A DNA stretch of 64,000 nt from Liolophura sinensis (Eukaryota > Mollusca > Polyplacophora > Chitonida > Chitonidae): the NCBI RefSeq assembly GCF_032854445.1, contig NC_088307.1:4528001-4592000 (forward strand). The letters run 5' to 3'. Under the pieces are notes generated by a model. It saw nothing but the letters and a program-made list of their open reading frames with translations, did not search any database and was not told the origin of the DNA. The translations under genes were made by a program, and so were the position numbers. How positions within the stretch are numbered: the stretch's first letter is position 1; each line of letters opens with the position of its first letter. This document shows, in pieces, positions 20,741 to 34,789 of this stretch.

Positions 20741-23212
20741 ATATCGTGGAGAGAATATGTTAAAACCCGGGATTAATACTGTTGCTATGGTTACACACAC
20801 AACAAAAAAATCAATACAGAACAGACGTTAACATTTTCAAAACCATTTGAAAAACAAGCATCCGTTAACATTAAAATAGGACAAAAAGTATAATGAACTA
20901 TGCTATCAACGAAATTGTCTCTTATAGTTCCGATCGATTGTAAATACCTGATAACACTAAAACCACCAATGCTGTCAAACATCTGCAAAAATAGGTAGAC
21001 TGTGTTAGGCCTTTGTCGAACCATAAAGGCGACTAAAATAGGCGACTTGATATCTCAGAAGCGACATCTCAGAGCAGTAAGTAAATAAATAAATGAAAAG
21101 AGCTCTCCACGGTGGTTGTTTCTCCAATCGCTGACCGGTTGCTAAGCACCAGACTGTCATCGGTTCTTTGCGTTTGCTCTCCCATTCTGCAGTCTTTTAT
21201 ATCCATGTAATCTGATAGCCGCTGATGTCCCCGACCAAGAGGTCATAATCTGACGGTAATTCCGCATAAAACTAACATATCCATTTGATTAATAATAGGA
21301 TTAATCAAGCGAAGGGGAATTTTAATTAAAACACCAGAAAACCAGCATAGATAAGATTACTTGAACAACTAACACTATAGTTTTAGTTAGTCTGCCCTGA
21401 ATTTCATGGAATAGCCTCCTGCCTCCTTCAAAAGCCAGCCAGGCGTTTAGTTGCCAGTCAGTCCATAGGTAGCATTATTGTACGTTCTGGCTCTAAAGCT
21501 TTGATGATGATCCCCTTCGTTTGACTAAACCTATGGCATCGTTCCCAGTCAGAAATGAAAGATCCACTATACAAAGGCTTATACAACTGTCCACGCATCA
21601 CGGAGGTGATAGTATGTGTCATTTTTGACCCACACATGACAGAGACAAAAAAGCATCCATTTATAGCTCAACATGATGTATAACTATGATATTTTTATTT
21701 ATTTATTTGTTTTTTTTTTTTACTTTTTATTTATTTATTTATTTGATTGTTTTAATTCACAGATTTTTCACTTATACCATATAACAAAAGTACGGAGCCG
21801 TGAAAGTGACATTGTGAACATTTTTGGAAGAAAAAAACATAGTGAAATAGTGAATAGTGTTGACACAGTGAAAAACAAAATGACATAGTGAAAAACAAAT
21901 TACATGAAGAAAATAAATTTGGAGGAAAGAAAAAGATCTTTTTTTTCGAAGCGATAAAAAAATTTTTGGAAGTGAAAATCTTTTTTTTTTAAACCACTGA
22001 CATTGAAAGTTGGGGCCCCGAGTTTAAAAATAGGGACCCCAACTTAAGTGACCAATCATGAATGCTAATAATAGGGGTTACGCTGTAATCTCATTTATAT
22101 ATAGGCGGCTACTGCCTGATTGTCAGAGCCATTATGATTCTGCAAATTAACTGCTGTTGCTTGCAAATTATGCTTTCTCAGTCCCAAAATGTCCCTTTAG
22201 ACGACGGGGAACGCTAACACAATCTCGATTTACAGCGGGTAATTTATAGGATAATCTCCAACAATCGTGTATAAATATTCATAGAGTACACAATCAACCA
22301 AATAATCCACTCATATTAAGGGTAAGATTCCGACTTATCGGTGCCGTCTTCCTACATGTCCTTACGTGACACAAACTTATGGCCTACATAATGCATACAT
22401 ATAGCTCGCCTTAGTTCCGCCCTGGCTGGGTAAGTACACATATTTGAATGGTGTCTCGCAAATAGCTGTTGCAGTTGAGATTGAAAGAAGTCAACTATAC
22501 ATAGACATGCTGCATTTTGCATTTTATTTTTATTTAGCCCATATAAGTCCTTTGAAATCTGTTTATTAATAAGCTGTTTCGTTGATAAGGGAAAATGCAT
22601 TGTGAGACTCAAAAGAACACTGATATCAGTGTCGTGACAAAATGGAGGTCAACGGCCCAGCCCGTGCATTTCTAATCCGTTTTACACGCAAACATGCTAA
22701 TAAAGTGATTAGGTACATTATATGATTACTTCTGCGCTCCATCAGCTTTTGTTTCCGCCTGCATGACATTGTCTGTATTACTGTTCCATTTCTAATATTA
22801 ACCGTACATCCTGATATACATGACAGTAAACTTCAATCACGGGTAAAATTGTTCCATTACATATGAAAGGCATCTGACGACAGAGGCCAATTGAACACCG
22901 ATTGTAGTCAATAAGACTTGGGATTCAGATTAACCCAGAACTTATGAGCTCTTCGACAGGCGAAGGGATTTACTCAACGTTAGTATAAGGACATTTCCTG
23001 TACAACGAAATCCCCGTGCACGACAGGCAGTAGGGTATCATAATGGCATCTGTATAATATGGATGTGATCAGTTATCTACCGTAATGTGTTCGAAAAATA
23101 AATGTAGACTGCAAACACTGCTAAACATTGGCAAACGTGACTGGTACATATACGTTTAAATATGTTGAATAGTTATGGCCCACCTAGATATGGTTATGAT
23201 ATTTACCTGTGT

Positions 23213-23575
23213 TTATTTATTTGATCGTTGCTTCAGTGATTAATCACGATTTCTTCACTCACTCGATGGCAGTCAGTTTTATGGGTTAAGCAAACCGGAG
23301 TGTCCGTGTTAAAACCACCCACCTCTGGCAAAGTTTGTTCACTTGACTAGCAAATATGCACATTATACTGGTGGTAGACAGGTGATATTCAATGACCAAA
23401 CGCCCACATAAGGGCCGTCGATCGATTATTTTGACCAAGATTCCCCATAAACAGCGAGAGCGAAGGAATCCACAAATTCCATGCCTAAGGTCAGGTTTGA
23501 ACGCGCACCTCGTGTCCAACATAGCGATTGAAATGAAAACACCTCTAACCACTAAACCACGACACCCTCCTCGGT
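23213..23575 (-). mobile_element. SINE-C
   Basis: Inverted element: TTTATTTATTTGATCGTTGC tail, GGCAGTCAGTTTTATGGG, ACCACCCACCTCTGGCAAA, and at the far end an inverted tRNA-like head (GGTTTGAACGCGCACC and CTCTAACCACTAAACCACG). Confidence 0.65.
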
Positions 23576-23954
23576 TACGATGTTGCCAATAATGGTCAAA
23601 TCTATATATACTCACTGATTAGGTGATTCCACAAAGGCAGTATTGATTTAAAGTCAAGATTTGAAATACGATTTTAGACTCTGTGTAAACGTAATATATA
23701 CTCCACAGCACTGAAAATACGTTGTTAAGCATATTACTTTGTTTAACGGCCCATTAGTTGGCTTCGTCAACAAAACCAAGTTGGTTGTGACTAAAATCGC
23801 CTCCAAGCCTCTCCACGAGGCATTTTGTTGATTGAAGTTAAAGTCTGAACCTTCTTTACAAGGTTTATTTTCAATTCAAGGGTGACAGGTATAACGAATG
23901 CCGTCTTGTGGCAAATTTTAACATTCGAGGTAACAACAAACCATTTTGAGTCAT

Positions 23955-24200
23955 TCTAGATCAGTGACGCGTTTAATATAATGCAATTAATATCACTGCA
24001 TTTTTCAAAAACCTATTTCTTGATGTTAGTTTTTGTGCTTGTTGCTACTATTTAAGCATTTACATGAGCAGTTAGAATAAAACCGAAACTGATGAAACTG
24101 GATTTCACCGGCATTATCTGTGACCAATCGCCAGTGTTATGTGTGACATTTTCTCAGCTATTACACTGTCATCGCTGCTCTGATTTTACACTCTAGGCTT
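23955..24200 (+). mobile_element. E3 family fragment
   Basis: ATGCAATTAATATCACTGCA, CATTTACATGAGCAGTTAGA and the CACTGTCATCGCTGCTCTGA block, in the same order as at 19905 and 42830. Confidence 0.6.
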
Positions 24201-25030
24201 CAGTCTTTTGTATCATGACGGCAGATCTGTGGAACAGCATAGGCCTTATGGGTAACTGACTTACGACTCAGACTTCACAATGTAGCAAAGATGATATAGC
24301 TGTTGAACTGGCAGTGCAAAACACAACTGATTATCCTGTTGCACAGAGCTATCTATAACCCGTGGCACGAACCTTATGTTAGAAAAGATGATATGGCTTC
24401 GTTTGTTTGGGATAAAACCGAAATTATGAAGAAAAAAAAAAACAATGATATTAAAATGATATTATACAACCGTGTTGTCCTCGTTTTAGCTTTAGCTGTT
24501 TGCATTAGACCCATTACTACAAACGCAAACTACGATGACACACCATAGTAATGGAAGACAAGAGGTCTTTCCATCATCAGTGAAAATTGTTTCTGCTTGT
24601 CTTTGATGATTCCGTCCTCATTTTTTGTACATTGCAAGCGGGCTGGTATATACTTCCTTATTTTTTGTGAGGGTGGGGTGGTGGGGGGGGGGGGGCTGCG
24701 GTTGTGTTAAACGTCGTTTTGAGAATTGGCCTTGGAAAAGATGATATTGCTTCGCAGCCATTTGCTTTGCATAAAGCCTAAGGTATGGTATTATATATCC
24801 TACTGGTCCTCGATTTAGCTTATAGAACCTATAAAATGGCTTTGCGAGTCGTGAGCATAACGTACAAGGAACTCACCTGTCTACAGATCCAAGGCCTGCA
24901 CTGTGTACCTGCACTGACGGTGGGAGAATCAATGAGCTGGCGTGAGCAGCTACAAGCAGGGCAACCGGTACCGTCGATATTAGAGCCAAAGCCGAGGTTA
25001 GGTGAAATATGTCTACCACAATGTACATTG

Positions 25031-25420
25031 GTCTATCGAGTGAAGGGATGAAAAATAACAACAACGTCTCATCTGCTTCCCTCTTTTTTGTTGTTGTTGA
25101 CCGCTCAACCGGATTTTTTCGCAAAATTTTGATTGACAGTTAGAGTCAGGGACCCTTCAGTCCCCTAATCGATCCCCAGATATATTACTGGTTATGTAAG
25201 TTCCCCGCAAAATGAAAAATCTGCGGCACAGGAAAATACAACTGGGCGCCTGTGTGTTTGGATAAACCGATGCGTAACCGTCAAGCGACATCTGCACTTC
25301 GCACTGAACATATAATAACTCTGTCAAGTGATGCATGTTAGTGCTAATTGCTATTTGAATTGCTTTAATATCGATCTTATATTGCGATCAGGTAATCGGT
25401 ATGGCTTGTGTACCAGGCTA
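25031..25420 (+). mobile_element. Interspersed element family E2, copy 1
   Basis: Begins GAGTGAAGGGATGAAAAATA, then TTGTTGTTGACCGCTCAACC, TTTTTTCGCAAAATTTTGAT, GTTATGTAAGTTCCCCGC and GTGCTAATTGCTATTTGAAT. The same blocks are at 27011 and 41445. No coding capacity and no clear terminal repeats are seen. A 34-37 bp array begins about 135 bp downstream. Confidence 0.75.
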
Positions 25421-25555
25421 CTCCTACTAAAACCTCAGTATGAAAACCTACAAGAGAATATCTAAGCGTTCTTTTCAAGAAGGTCTAATTGCTCTGATGT
25501 TAAAATTTTAGTTTTTCAGTTACGGTTGCTTATATACTTTGTTTATTTGGTGCCT

Positions 25556-27005
25556 AAACCATCACAATAAGTTAGTTACACGGTATGGGCTTATACCATC
25601 ACGGTAAGTTAATAACACGGTGCGTGTCTTATCCATCACAGTAAGTTGATTACGTTACGTGCCTATAATCATCACGTTAAATCTAAAGACGTTAGCAAGA
25701 CGTTACGTGTCTAAACCATCGCGGTAAGTAAGCAAGACGATACGTGTCTAAACAATCACGTTAAGTTAGTTAGACTGTACGTGTCTATACTATCACGATA
25801 AATTAGCAAGGCAGTACGTGTCTATACTATCTCTTACAGCTAGCAAGGCGGTACATGTCTAAACCATCACATTAAGTTAGTAAGAGGGTCTGTGTCGATA
25901 CTAACACATTAAGCTAGTTAGACATTGCGTGCCCATACCATAACGTTAAGTTAGACGGTACGCGTCAAAACCATGGCGGTAAGTTAGTTACACGGTACGT
26001 GTGTAAAGCATCACGTTAAGTTGGACGGTGCGTTTCTATACCATCATGTTAAGTAAGTTAGGCGGTATGTGTCTAATCCATCATGTTAAGTTAGTTACTC
26101 GGTGCAAGCCTATTCTATCATATTAAGTTGGTAAGACGGTACGTGTCAAAACCATCTCGTTAAGTCAGTGAGAAGGTGTGTGTCTATACCATTAGGTTAA
26201 GTTATTGAGAAGGTGTATGTCTATACCATTACATTAAGTTACTGAGAAGGTGTGTGTCTATACCACCACGTTAAGTTAGTGAGGTGTGTGTCTGTAACAT
26301 AAGGTTAAGTTAGTGAGGTGTGTGTCCCATACAATCACATTAAGTTAGTGAGGTGTGTGTCAATACCATCACGTTAATTTAGTAAGGCGTGCGTCTATAC
26401 CATCACGTTAAGTTAGTGAGGTGTGCGTCTATACCATTACGTTAAGTTATTGAAAAGGTGTGTGTCTATACCATTACGTTAAGTTAGTGAGAAGGTGTAT
26501 GTCTATACCATTACGTTAAGTTAGTGAGGTGTGTGTCTATACCATTACGTTAAGTTAGTGAGGTGTGTGTCTATACCATCACGTTAAGTTAGTGAGGTGT
26601 GTGTCTATACCATCACGTTAAGTTAGTGGGGTGTGTGTCTATAACATAACGTTAAGTCAGTGAGGTGTACGTCTATACCATCACGTTAAGTTAGTGAGGT
26701 GTACGTCTATACCATCACGTTAATTTAGTATGGCGTGCGTCTATACCATCACGTTAAGTTAGTGAGGTGTGTGTCCCATACCATCACGCTAAGTTAGTGA
26801 GGTGTGTGTCCCATACCATCCCGTTAAGTTAGTGAGGTGTACGTCTATACCATCACGTTAAGTTAGTGACGTGTACGTCTATACCATCACGTTAAGTTAT
26901 TTAGATGGCGCGTGTCGATAAAATCACATTAAGTGAGTAAGACGGTACGTGTCTATACCATCACGTTAAGTTAGTTAGATGCTACATGTCCAGACCGCCA
27001 CATTA
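25556..27005. repeat. 34-37 bp tandem array, block 1
   Basis: About 40 copies of a unit such as ACCATCACGTTAAGTTAGTG followed by AGGTGTGTGTCTAT. The left part has mostly 37-bp units with GTTAGACGGTACGTGTCTA. The right part has shorter 34-bp units with GTGAGGTGTGTGTC and is more homogeneous, as expected for more recent expansion. Confidence 0.95.
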
Positions 27006-27010
27006 ACTTT

Positions 27011-27287
27011 CTGTCGAGTGAAGGGATGAAAAACAACAACAACTTCCCATCTGTTTCCCTCTTTTTGGTTGTTGTTGATCGATCAACGTGCTTTTTTCGA
27101 AAAATTTTGATTGACACATGGAATCAGGGACTGTCCAGATCCCTAACGAATCCCAAATGTATCTCTGGTGATATAACACCTCCGCAAAATCAAAACCTGC
27201 TGCACAAAAAAAAAAACGAAAAAAAAAAACGGATATGTAGCCGTCACGCGACATCTGCACTACCCACTGAATATATAAAACATATAT

Positions 27288-27369
<82 letters not shown>

Positions 27370-27847
27370 GGCACATTTGTGCTAAGTGCCATTTGAATTG
27401 CTTTAATATCGATCTAATGCTATGTGAACACATTATACTGCGATCGAGTACAATCAATACATTAATATGTATCTTTCAAGCCACTTATGTATATGAGTTC
27501 ACGCACTCAGGTTCTTTTTACACAAACGGTTGATTGCTGTGTGGTGTTGCTGTTTCTTTGGGCGGTGAATTCGAAAACTCACGTATACTAGACAATGTGA
27601 CTTGCATACTATAATCTATTTCCCTTATACAGTAGCATGTAAATCAGTCAAGCTCACTACCAAAATTGGCTAATGCCAGTGTCACGCAACAACCCGCCCT
27701 CTACGCATTGATATGTTAGACGTACATGTTACTACAAAGAAATTGCAGTTAGAAGACTTTTTTTAATTCATGATGTTAAACTCCTTAAGCTTAGTTTCGA
27801 CACCAAGAACTCATTGCCTCGGGTGACGTCATAATTATTCACACTAA
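27011..27847 (+). mobile_element. E2 copy 2, inserted into the array
   Basis: Starts GAGTGAAGGGATGAAAAACA and follows copies 1 and 3 to about 27540 (CGATCGAGTACAATCAATAC, GCACTCAGGTTCTTTTTACA). The last part (27640-27840; CATTGCCTCGGGTGACGTCA) is repeated at 30545-31000. On both sides lie blocks of the same 34-37 bp array, so the element interrupts what was one array. Confidence 0.75.
27292..27366. repeat. (AT)n microsatellite
   Basis: About 36 AT dinucleotides without interruption, inside E2 copy 2. The other two copies lack it at the corresponding place. Confidence 0.98.
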
Positions 27848-28985
27848 GTATCTAAACCATCATGTTTAGTGAGTTAGATGGTGCGTGTCCATACCATCAC
27901 GTTAACCATCACAGTAATATAGTTACACGGTACGTGTCTAAACCATCACAGTAAGTTAGTTGAAAGGTACGTGTCTAAACTATCACAGTGAGTTAGTTAA
28001 ACGCTACGTGTCCATAAAATCACGTTCAGTTAGTTAGACTGTACGTACCTAAACCATCACTGTAAGTTAGTTAAACCGTACGTGTCTAAACTATCACAGT
28101 AAGTTAGTTAAACGGTACGCATCTTAACTATCACAGTGAGTTAGTTAAACGGTACCATGACGTTAAGTTAGTCGGACTGTATCTGCCTATACCATCACGT
28201 GTCTAAACCATGGCGGCAAGTTAGCGTGTTTCTAAACCATCACGTTAAGTTAATAAGACGGTGCGTGTCCATACCATCACGCTAAGCTAGTTAGACGGCG
28301 CATATCCATATCATCACACTAAGTTAGTTAGATGGTGCGTGTCCATACTATCACGTTAAGTTCGTTAGATGGTGCGTGTCCATACCATCACGTTAACCAT
28401 GACAGTAAGTTAGTAAGACTGTACGTGTCTAAACTATCAGAGTAAGTTAGTAAGACGGTACATGTCTAAACCATCACGTACAGTTAGTTAGATGGTACGT
28501 GTCCAAACCACCACAGTAGCTTTGTTGAACGGTACGTATCTTAAATGTCACGGTGAGCTAGTTAGTACGTGTCTGTACCATCACTTTAAGTTAGTTAAAC
28601 GGTATTTGTATAAACCATCACAGCAAGTTAGTTAAACGGTACGTGTCTATACCGTCGCGTTAAGTTAGTTAGATGGTACGTGTCTAAACCATTGAAGTGA
28701 GTCAGTTAATCGGCACGTATCTATACTGTCACAGTCATTTGGTTAAACGGTACCATCACGTTAAGTTAGTCAAACAGTACCTGTCTATACCATCAGGTTG
28801 AGTTAGACGTTCGTGTCTGAACCATCACGTTAATTTAGTTAGACGGTAATTATCTAAACTATCACAATAAGTCAGTTAAACGGTACGTGTCTGCATCATC
28901 ACCTTAAATAATTGTTCAAACCATAATATAAATAAATAAATCTAAACCATCACGTTAAGTTCTTTAGACAATACGTGTCTAAACT
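27848..28985. repeat. 34-37 bp tandem array, block 2
   Basis: The same unit family as block 1 but almost entirely in the 37-bp form (ACGTTAAGTTAGTTAGACGG, TACGTGTCTAAACCATC), and more diverged between copies. Confidence 0.93.
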
Positions 28986-29397
28986 ATAACTTTAGATAAC
29001 TACTTTTCGGTAATGCACACGGGTTTTAACATCTTCAAAATAGTTAGAATACCCTATAGTATTTAAAGATTAAAATTGCCGTACTAAAAAGCCGGCATGC
29101 AAAGTGTCACAGATTGAGCAAGTAATCTATATATTATGCCGCGTTTTTTAATGCCCTGAAAAAGCACTGATGTCAATCCTCGAAACTCGACGCACCCTAA
29201 ATTCGACGTAGGGTTTCAAAAATCAACGTCTAGATTTAGCGTCGATTTTTTGACACAAATACAACATATGTTAGGCTCTCCGTAAAAGGGCCCTGGCGCC
29301 ACCTATCACATTCCTTTTGTGATAGAATATTATGGCTGGATTATTGTAGAATATATCCTGGGTATTGAATGCAAGCAAAGAATTCATAAAATATGTA

Positions 29398-29527
29398 TTT
29401 CTTTTATTTGATTGCTTTGTTATACACCATGCTTAAGATTGTTTCACTTATAGGATGGGCGCGTTCAGCATTATGGTGGGAGGACCTCTTTACGTGGACT
29501 ACGACCAGCGAGGAAGCCAGCATTACG
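29398..29527 (-). mobile_element. SINE-A 3' fragment with deletion
   Basis: TTTTATTTGATTGCTTTGTT, TTAAGATTGTTTCACTTATA and CAGCATTATGGTGGGAGG, then a jump to GACTACGACCAGCGAGGAAG. Confidence 0.7.
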
Positions 29528-30544
29528 TAATGAAGGAGCATATCCGGCAATTATTCTTGTCACAGTTCACTCCCCTTAAAGGAATACTGTCAAGAAAATA
29601 AATTATTTGTGCCTCCAAACTGTTTAAAAAGATCATATTGATAGTATTTGGGCCCCTGTAACCACAAACGGCCTGCTTGTAGTCGTTCTGATGCAACCGG
29701 CGACGAATACCGCTCGGCTGAATATGCATATTGTGAATTTCAAAGCGAGGCTGCTGAGCCCGTGACGTCACACTGATAATGCCGGCACAACCGGCCTCAG
29801 ACCCCTATTAATTTTCCATAAGCGACAACGTTTACGTTTGCCCAATGTTAACCTGACGAACGCTTAAACAGTTTCCATCATTGTGATACCACGCATGCAC
29901 TGTACACCAAAAATGTCTGGCTGGCAGAGAAAATAAAACCCACACCCTAAAAAACACAGAATTATTGCTAATCGGGTTCTGAATTCCAACCGGAACTACA
30001 CACGGCTTCATTAGGATATCTTTGTTTAGTGGGATGTATCAATATATATGCAAATAGAAACTACATGTACTAGATCTGTATATACTTGTATATGACAGGC
30101 TAGCCAGTAGAGCATTGTCATCAAATTCTCTGTGTCTACAGAGGCAAAATCAATACTTAATACGCGTAACACTTTTTACATTCCCCAAGGGATACAGATA
30201 ATGAGGAATATGCTTGTAAGATCAGTACGTCGTGTCTGATCGCCAAGAGTGTGATTTTTCACACTGTGGCGTAAATTCTGATGTTTCGAGCCACAGTTCT
30301 CGTCGCGTTAATCCTCGTGAAAATAAGTGTAATTTTCCGTCGCATATCGACCGACACATATAAACGGCGCGTTGGTCAGTGCGCAGGACCGTTATGGCCG
30401 TGCAAATTAAGACCATACAGACTATGAGGTGCAAATAGATTCTATTAACTTAATCAGCAGTACACGGCGAACAACATCGTGATCAAGATCAATAAATGTA
30501 CATGTATGATCATATCGTCTGTTTCTTTTAACTTGTCACCTGAG

Positions 30545-31000
30545 TTCAGCTCTCTGTAAAATTAGTCATTCTCGATACCAAAATTGCTCTCAGTCAGTGT
30601 CGAGTAACAACCCAAGTCCTACATAGCGATATGTTGAACGTCCATATTATTTCAAAGAAAATGCAATTACCCTAATGCGTCAGCCTTTTCGAAAATTTTC
30701 AAGGTGTTAATTCAAACATATTCTGAAGGCATTATTCTGTGCAGATTGATAAAATTATACTTTTTTATGAAGCCCTGAAACTGACCAATCAAACCAATGT
30801 AGTTTCATTTCCAAAATCATATCAAAATGTTCATAAATTACACTGAATGGTAGAATAGATTGCACTTTCATATGCAAGCAGGTAGAGCAATTAAGGTAGA
30901 ATACTTCTTCTAATTCATACTGTTAAACTCAACGACAAGGCTGTTTTCGACATGAAGAACATTCATTGCCTCGGGTGACGTCAACAACTATTCTGCATTT
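30545..31000 (+). mobile_element. E2-related 3' segment
   Basis: Matches 27640-27840 in two parts: CTCAGTCAGTGTCGAGTAAC...GATATGTTGAACGTCCAT at the left and ATTCATTGCCTCGGGTGACG at the right. A 220-bp insertion (30665-30890) separates them. Confidence 0.6.
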
Positions 31001-31140
31001 TCATTGCACCAATATGCATATTCAACCTATCTACATGTATATATATTCACCTTGTGTTACGTGTTAAGACTTTTTGACATGCACTACGTGTGATTTTACA
31101 ACATTCGAGAGCTGAAGATACATGCGACAACCAAAAAGAG

Positions 31141-31660
31141 TGAGTGAGTGAGTGAATGTTTGGGGTTTAACGTCGTACTTAACAATTTTTCAGTCATACG
31201 ACTACGAAGGAGTCCTTAGAATGCATGTACGTGTAAAGTGTTTCTTTGTTGCAGGACAGATTTCGAAGGATATAATAGTATTATTTGTACTGGTTTCTTT
31301 TGTGATTATCGCAATTCTGAAGAAGTTGTGACAGGTACGTTTCTGGACAGTTTTATGGATGCCCGTGTAAAACCACCAATAGTCGGCAGAACACTGAGGA
31401 TTTTGCTCGTCATATTGGTCTTCAACAATAGTTAAACTACGCAATCGGTCATGAACACCCCCGACAGCTTATTGTCAGCAAGGCCCCAGAAGCAGTGAGG
31501 GGAGTGGGTGGGGATGGGGGGTGTTTGTGGGGGTGTGAGGGATGAAGGACATAAATTCACTGTCCAAGGACGGGTTTGAAGCCACACCTCGTCTGACCAG
31601 AGTGGCGATTGAAAGGGTCAGCACCTGTGACCCTATACCGCCAAAATACGACAGTAAACT
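31141..31660 (-). mobile_element. SINE-B tail followed by SINE-C-like fragment
   Basis: GAGTGAGTGAATGTTTGGGG, TTTAACGTCGTACTTAACAA and GACTACGAAGGAGTCCTTAG form an inverted SINE-B tail. From about 31340, GACAGTTTTATGGATGCCCG, GTAAAACCACCAATAGTCGG and GGGTTTGAAGCCACACCTCG follow SINE-C. I infer two elements joined or nested. Confidence 0.55.
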
Positions 31661-33837
31661 CGCACCTGGGTGTCATCTGTCCACAGGCGAATACCCTACC
31701 AGTAAAGCTTCGAGCCGCTTCCCTCTTCTTCTACAATACAGTGCAGCACAATGTTCTACCAATATTCCACCTTAAAGTGGTTGAGACGTTGTAATCAATT
31801 GTGTCCAAAGCTTACACCGTCTGTCAAAAGCTAGTTCTTTCCTTGTACATAAGAAGGGCACCCTTTCAATATCCCAGTATTGTCTGAGAACATATTTAAA
31901 AGCTGAAACTTTTGGTATTTGTTCCCTAAATTTATATGGATAAATATACAATTTATATGGATAAAATTTATATGGATAAATATACAATTTAGCCAAGATT
32001 ATCACAGTATCAAAGGCCTTATCTGAGCCATTCATTCCCCAAAGGACTATGTCTCTTAAAAGCCACTGGATCATGCAAGGGCGATTTTGAACTACTCACT
32101 TGTATCATCGCAGAATTCTTTATACTTGGTACCTTCTCAAAATAAATGTTTTGGTGTTTCTTTTTTCTTTTTAATCACTTATGTGTTCTTCTGCCCCAAA
32201 ATTAAAGTATTTCTGACCAAAAACGGCTCTTTTGTTCGTCGATGAGGTTTTTGAGTCTCTCTTCTTGTTCGATATAGCGTTATACAGGTAAGGAGACCAT
32301 GAACAAACAAGGGAGTTGGCACGGGTTTTGCCAAAGGGATTTATTCCACAATTTAAACCGGACGCTCGAAATCACTACATGAAACTTTGTAAATTTATGT
32401 TGGAGAAAACCTGAATTATAGAAGGAATCTAGATTTTATAGAAAAGGCAACGAAGACTGGATTTCATACACACCAAATTCAATAAAACGATCGCTTTATG
32501 ATAATGTTTGTGACAGCTCACTGACTAGAATGAAGATTTATCTGGGTTGTCTCTGGGCGAAAATTTCCCATTGCACATGAAGCATTCGTGTTTGCTGCTT
32601 TGAATATTATATGTAGCTGTTTTGCTCTTTGTTTGCCACAGAGATTTACTCTTCATGTACATATCTCAAGGGTTGCGTTCCGTCTATTGTTTTGTATGGG
32701 TATAGTATTAGACATGTTTTTCTTGCAAGGCGTTTGTACTAAGTAAATCGACACACTTGTTTCATACAATTTGAGTTCATTTCAAAGTCATAGGACATGC
32801 TCTTTACTCATTGTTGTTTTGAGACTTAATTAGAATTTTGTTGATGTCGAGTTAATGTAAGGGCTTAACCCTTTCGGGATAGAGTTATCTCCCATTAACT
32901 GTTTATGCCATAGAGTAGTCTCCCATTTACCATTACAGATTACTGCTGTATTATGCATGTAGAATGCTTTCATCTTATTAAATTATAATTGTTCATCCAT
33001 ATTATTGTAATATTTTTGTGAAAGTTAGCAGAATAATTAACTTTGTTAGACTTAGTCTACAAACATCTCACTACAAGTAAATTACTGGATAGCGGCTTAT
33101 AGCGTTAGTGTTGTAAGGCGGTGTGGCATTGAGCGGTATGTTGTATACAATGCAGTTCATCAATTTTCACACGACTGAGTGAGTTATTTAGTATTCAGCA
33201 ATCGGTGCTGACAGTAAATGTAGTGATTGCATTTAATACGGACATTATTACCAATGTAATTCATGGTTTTAATTTAGTTTTGTTTTTTCTGTATTACAAA
33301 ACTGTCGGTCTGTCTACGCTGTGTGCATCGTCTACAGTCTCTACCTGTCTATCACTGTTGTTGAGCATTACTTGCTGTTCGGCAAACTGCACACAGTGGA
33401 TAAAGACTGTTATTTCTCGACCAGGCGGGAAAGGCTCCCGTTGCGCAAAGCGACCTTGAAGTTCATGGGGTTGTTTGAAACATTTCACTGACCTATGTGG
33501 AAAGGGCCCAGAGAGGTACAATAAGAGAGAGCAAATTTCAAAATGCCAGCAGAATTCTGTAAATTTCGTAATCAAAAGTATAAAACTTGATCGAAGTTAC
33601 ATGCTCGTAGACTTAGTTATCACACGTCAAAAATGCGCTGTGGATGATCATAAACATGCTTTTGCGTGAGTAAAAATACAGACCAACTGGTATTAAATAA
33701 GTTTTATCATGAATTAGAACCGAGAATAATTAAGGTTGTCATATAATTTGTGACAGCCACACCGAAACCAGGAATCAGTGAATCATGCTTGAGAGCACAT
33801 GTGGTCGTCTATCATTAGCTTGCCATGCTGTGCGTAC

Positions 33838-34230
33838 TAAGTAGGGGAAATATAAATCTATACGTATATATAGTCATTCGTATAACAGTAGTCAACCAAG
33901 ATGGACGTTCCGGATCAATAATCGCACGGCCAATTCCCAAAACGACGTTTATCACAAACTGCCAAAGAAATATATAAGAAAAAATATATATAAAGTACGA
34001 AATTAGGACGAAATCATGCAAAGAGAAGCAATCAACAATTTCCAGTGATGTTGGAAAAAGACGCAAGGTATGTTCCAGGCGAGTGAATGAAGTCCGTATT
34101 CAATCCGAATACCATGCTGGAATATACTTTGTCGATAGTAGTATAAGTATCTCAGTTGCGCTTTGATTGCAACTGTTCATATATCCAATGTGGCGATCTA
34201 ATTCAAGGCTGAAAGCTAGGCTTTTAATTG
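33838..34230 (-). mobile_element. E3 family copy
   Basis: CGTATAACAGTAGTCAACCA, GGATCAATAATCGCACGGCC, CATGCAAAGAGAAGCAATCA, TTGCGCTTTGATTGCAACTG and ATGTGGCGATCTAATTCAAG. It matches, in the same orientation, 34790-35075 and 39125-39425. Confidence 0.65.
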
Positions 34231-34789
34231 TTTAATTTAATTGTTTGATGGCTGTGCGATTATTTCCTATTTATTTGATAGATTTTTTATTTTTCATTCT
34301 AAAAAATGTTCCACTTATATCATGGTATAAGTCACTTTTACGTGTAGGTAAATCTGGAGAGCCGGGGATAAAGTTCACTAAATACGATAAGCATATTATT
34401 ATATATGATCAGACATTGGCTTACCAAATTACATACGCTGTTGTTGAACTAGTGGACTCCACGAGGCCAATTAATATTTTCTCTACAAATGATCGATTTC
34501 CACCATTTGAAATATGAAGATTATGAAGGGTCTTCCAGATTATGGGGTCGGTTAATTGTTTACACTGATGGCACATGATTTAGAAAGACACTGAGGATTC
34601 CCCAAGAAGTAATTGTCATAATAACAAGATTATGTAACTGATAACATCGTATTGGAAGACCATCAACCCTGGGACCATTGTTGAAGCTGTTGATTGGTTT
34701 GTCTCCTTGGTAACTCTGTGTATGAGGTATCGCGTGTGCTTCTTCGACAGAAGCTCAATATCGCTTGGAAATTTTGGTCAGTTCATAAC

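Noticed and set aside
24303-24548. 81-codon frame with a hydrophobic C-terminal part
   Set aside because: Composition follows the AT-rich surroundings, it overlaps E3-like words, and there is no splice or domain support.
29560-29600. Single TTAAAGG end resembling a second piggyBac-type MITE
   Set aside because: No inverted partner or second TTAA with matching end was found downstream.
33205-33575. Overlapping frames of 84 and 93 codons on both strands
   Set aside because: No splice context, no recognisable domain, and no match to the two genes or the repeat families. Length is within chance for 64 kb.
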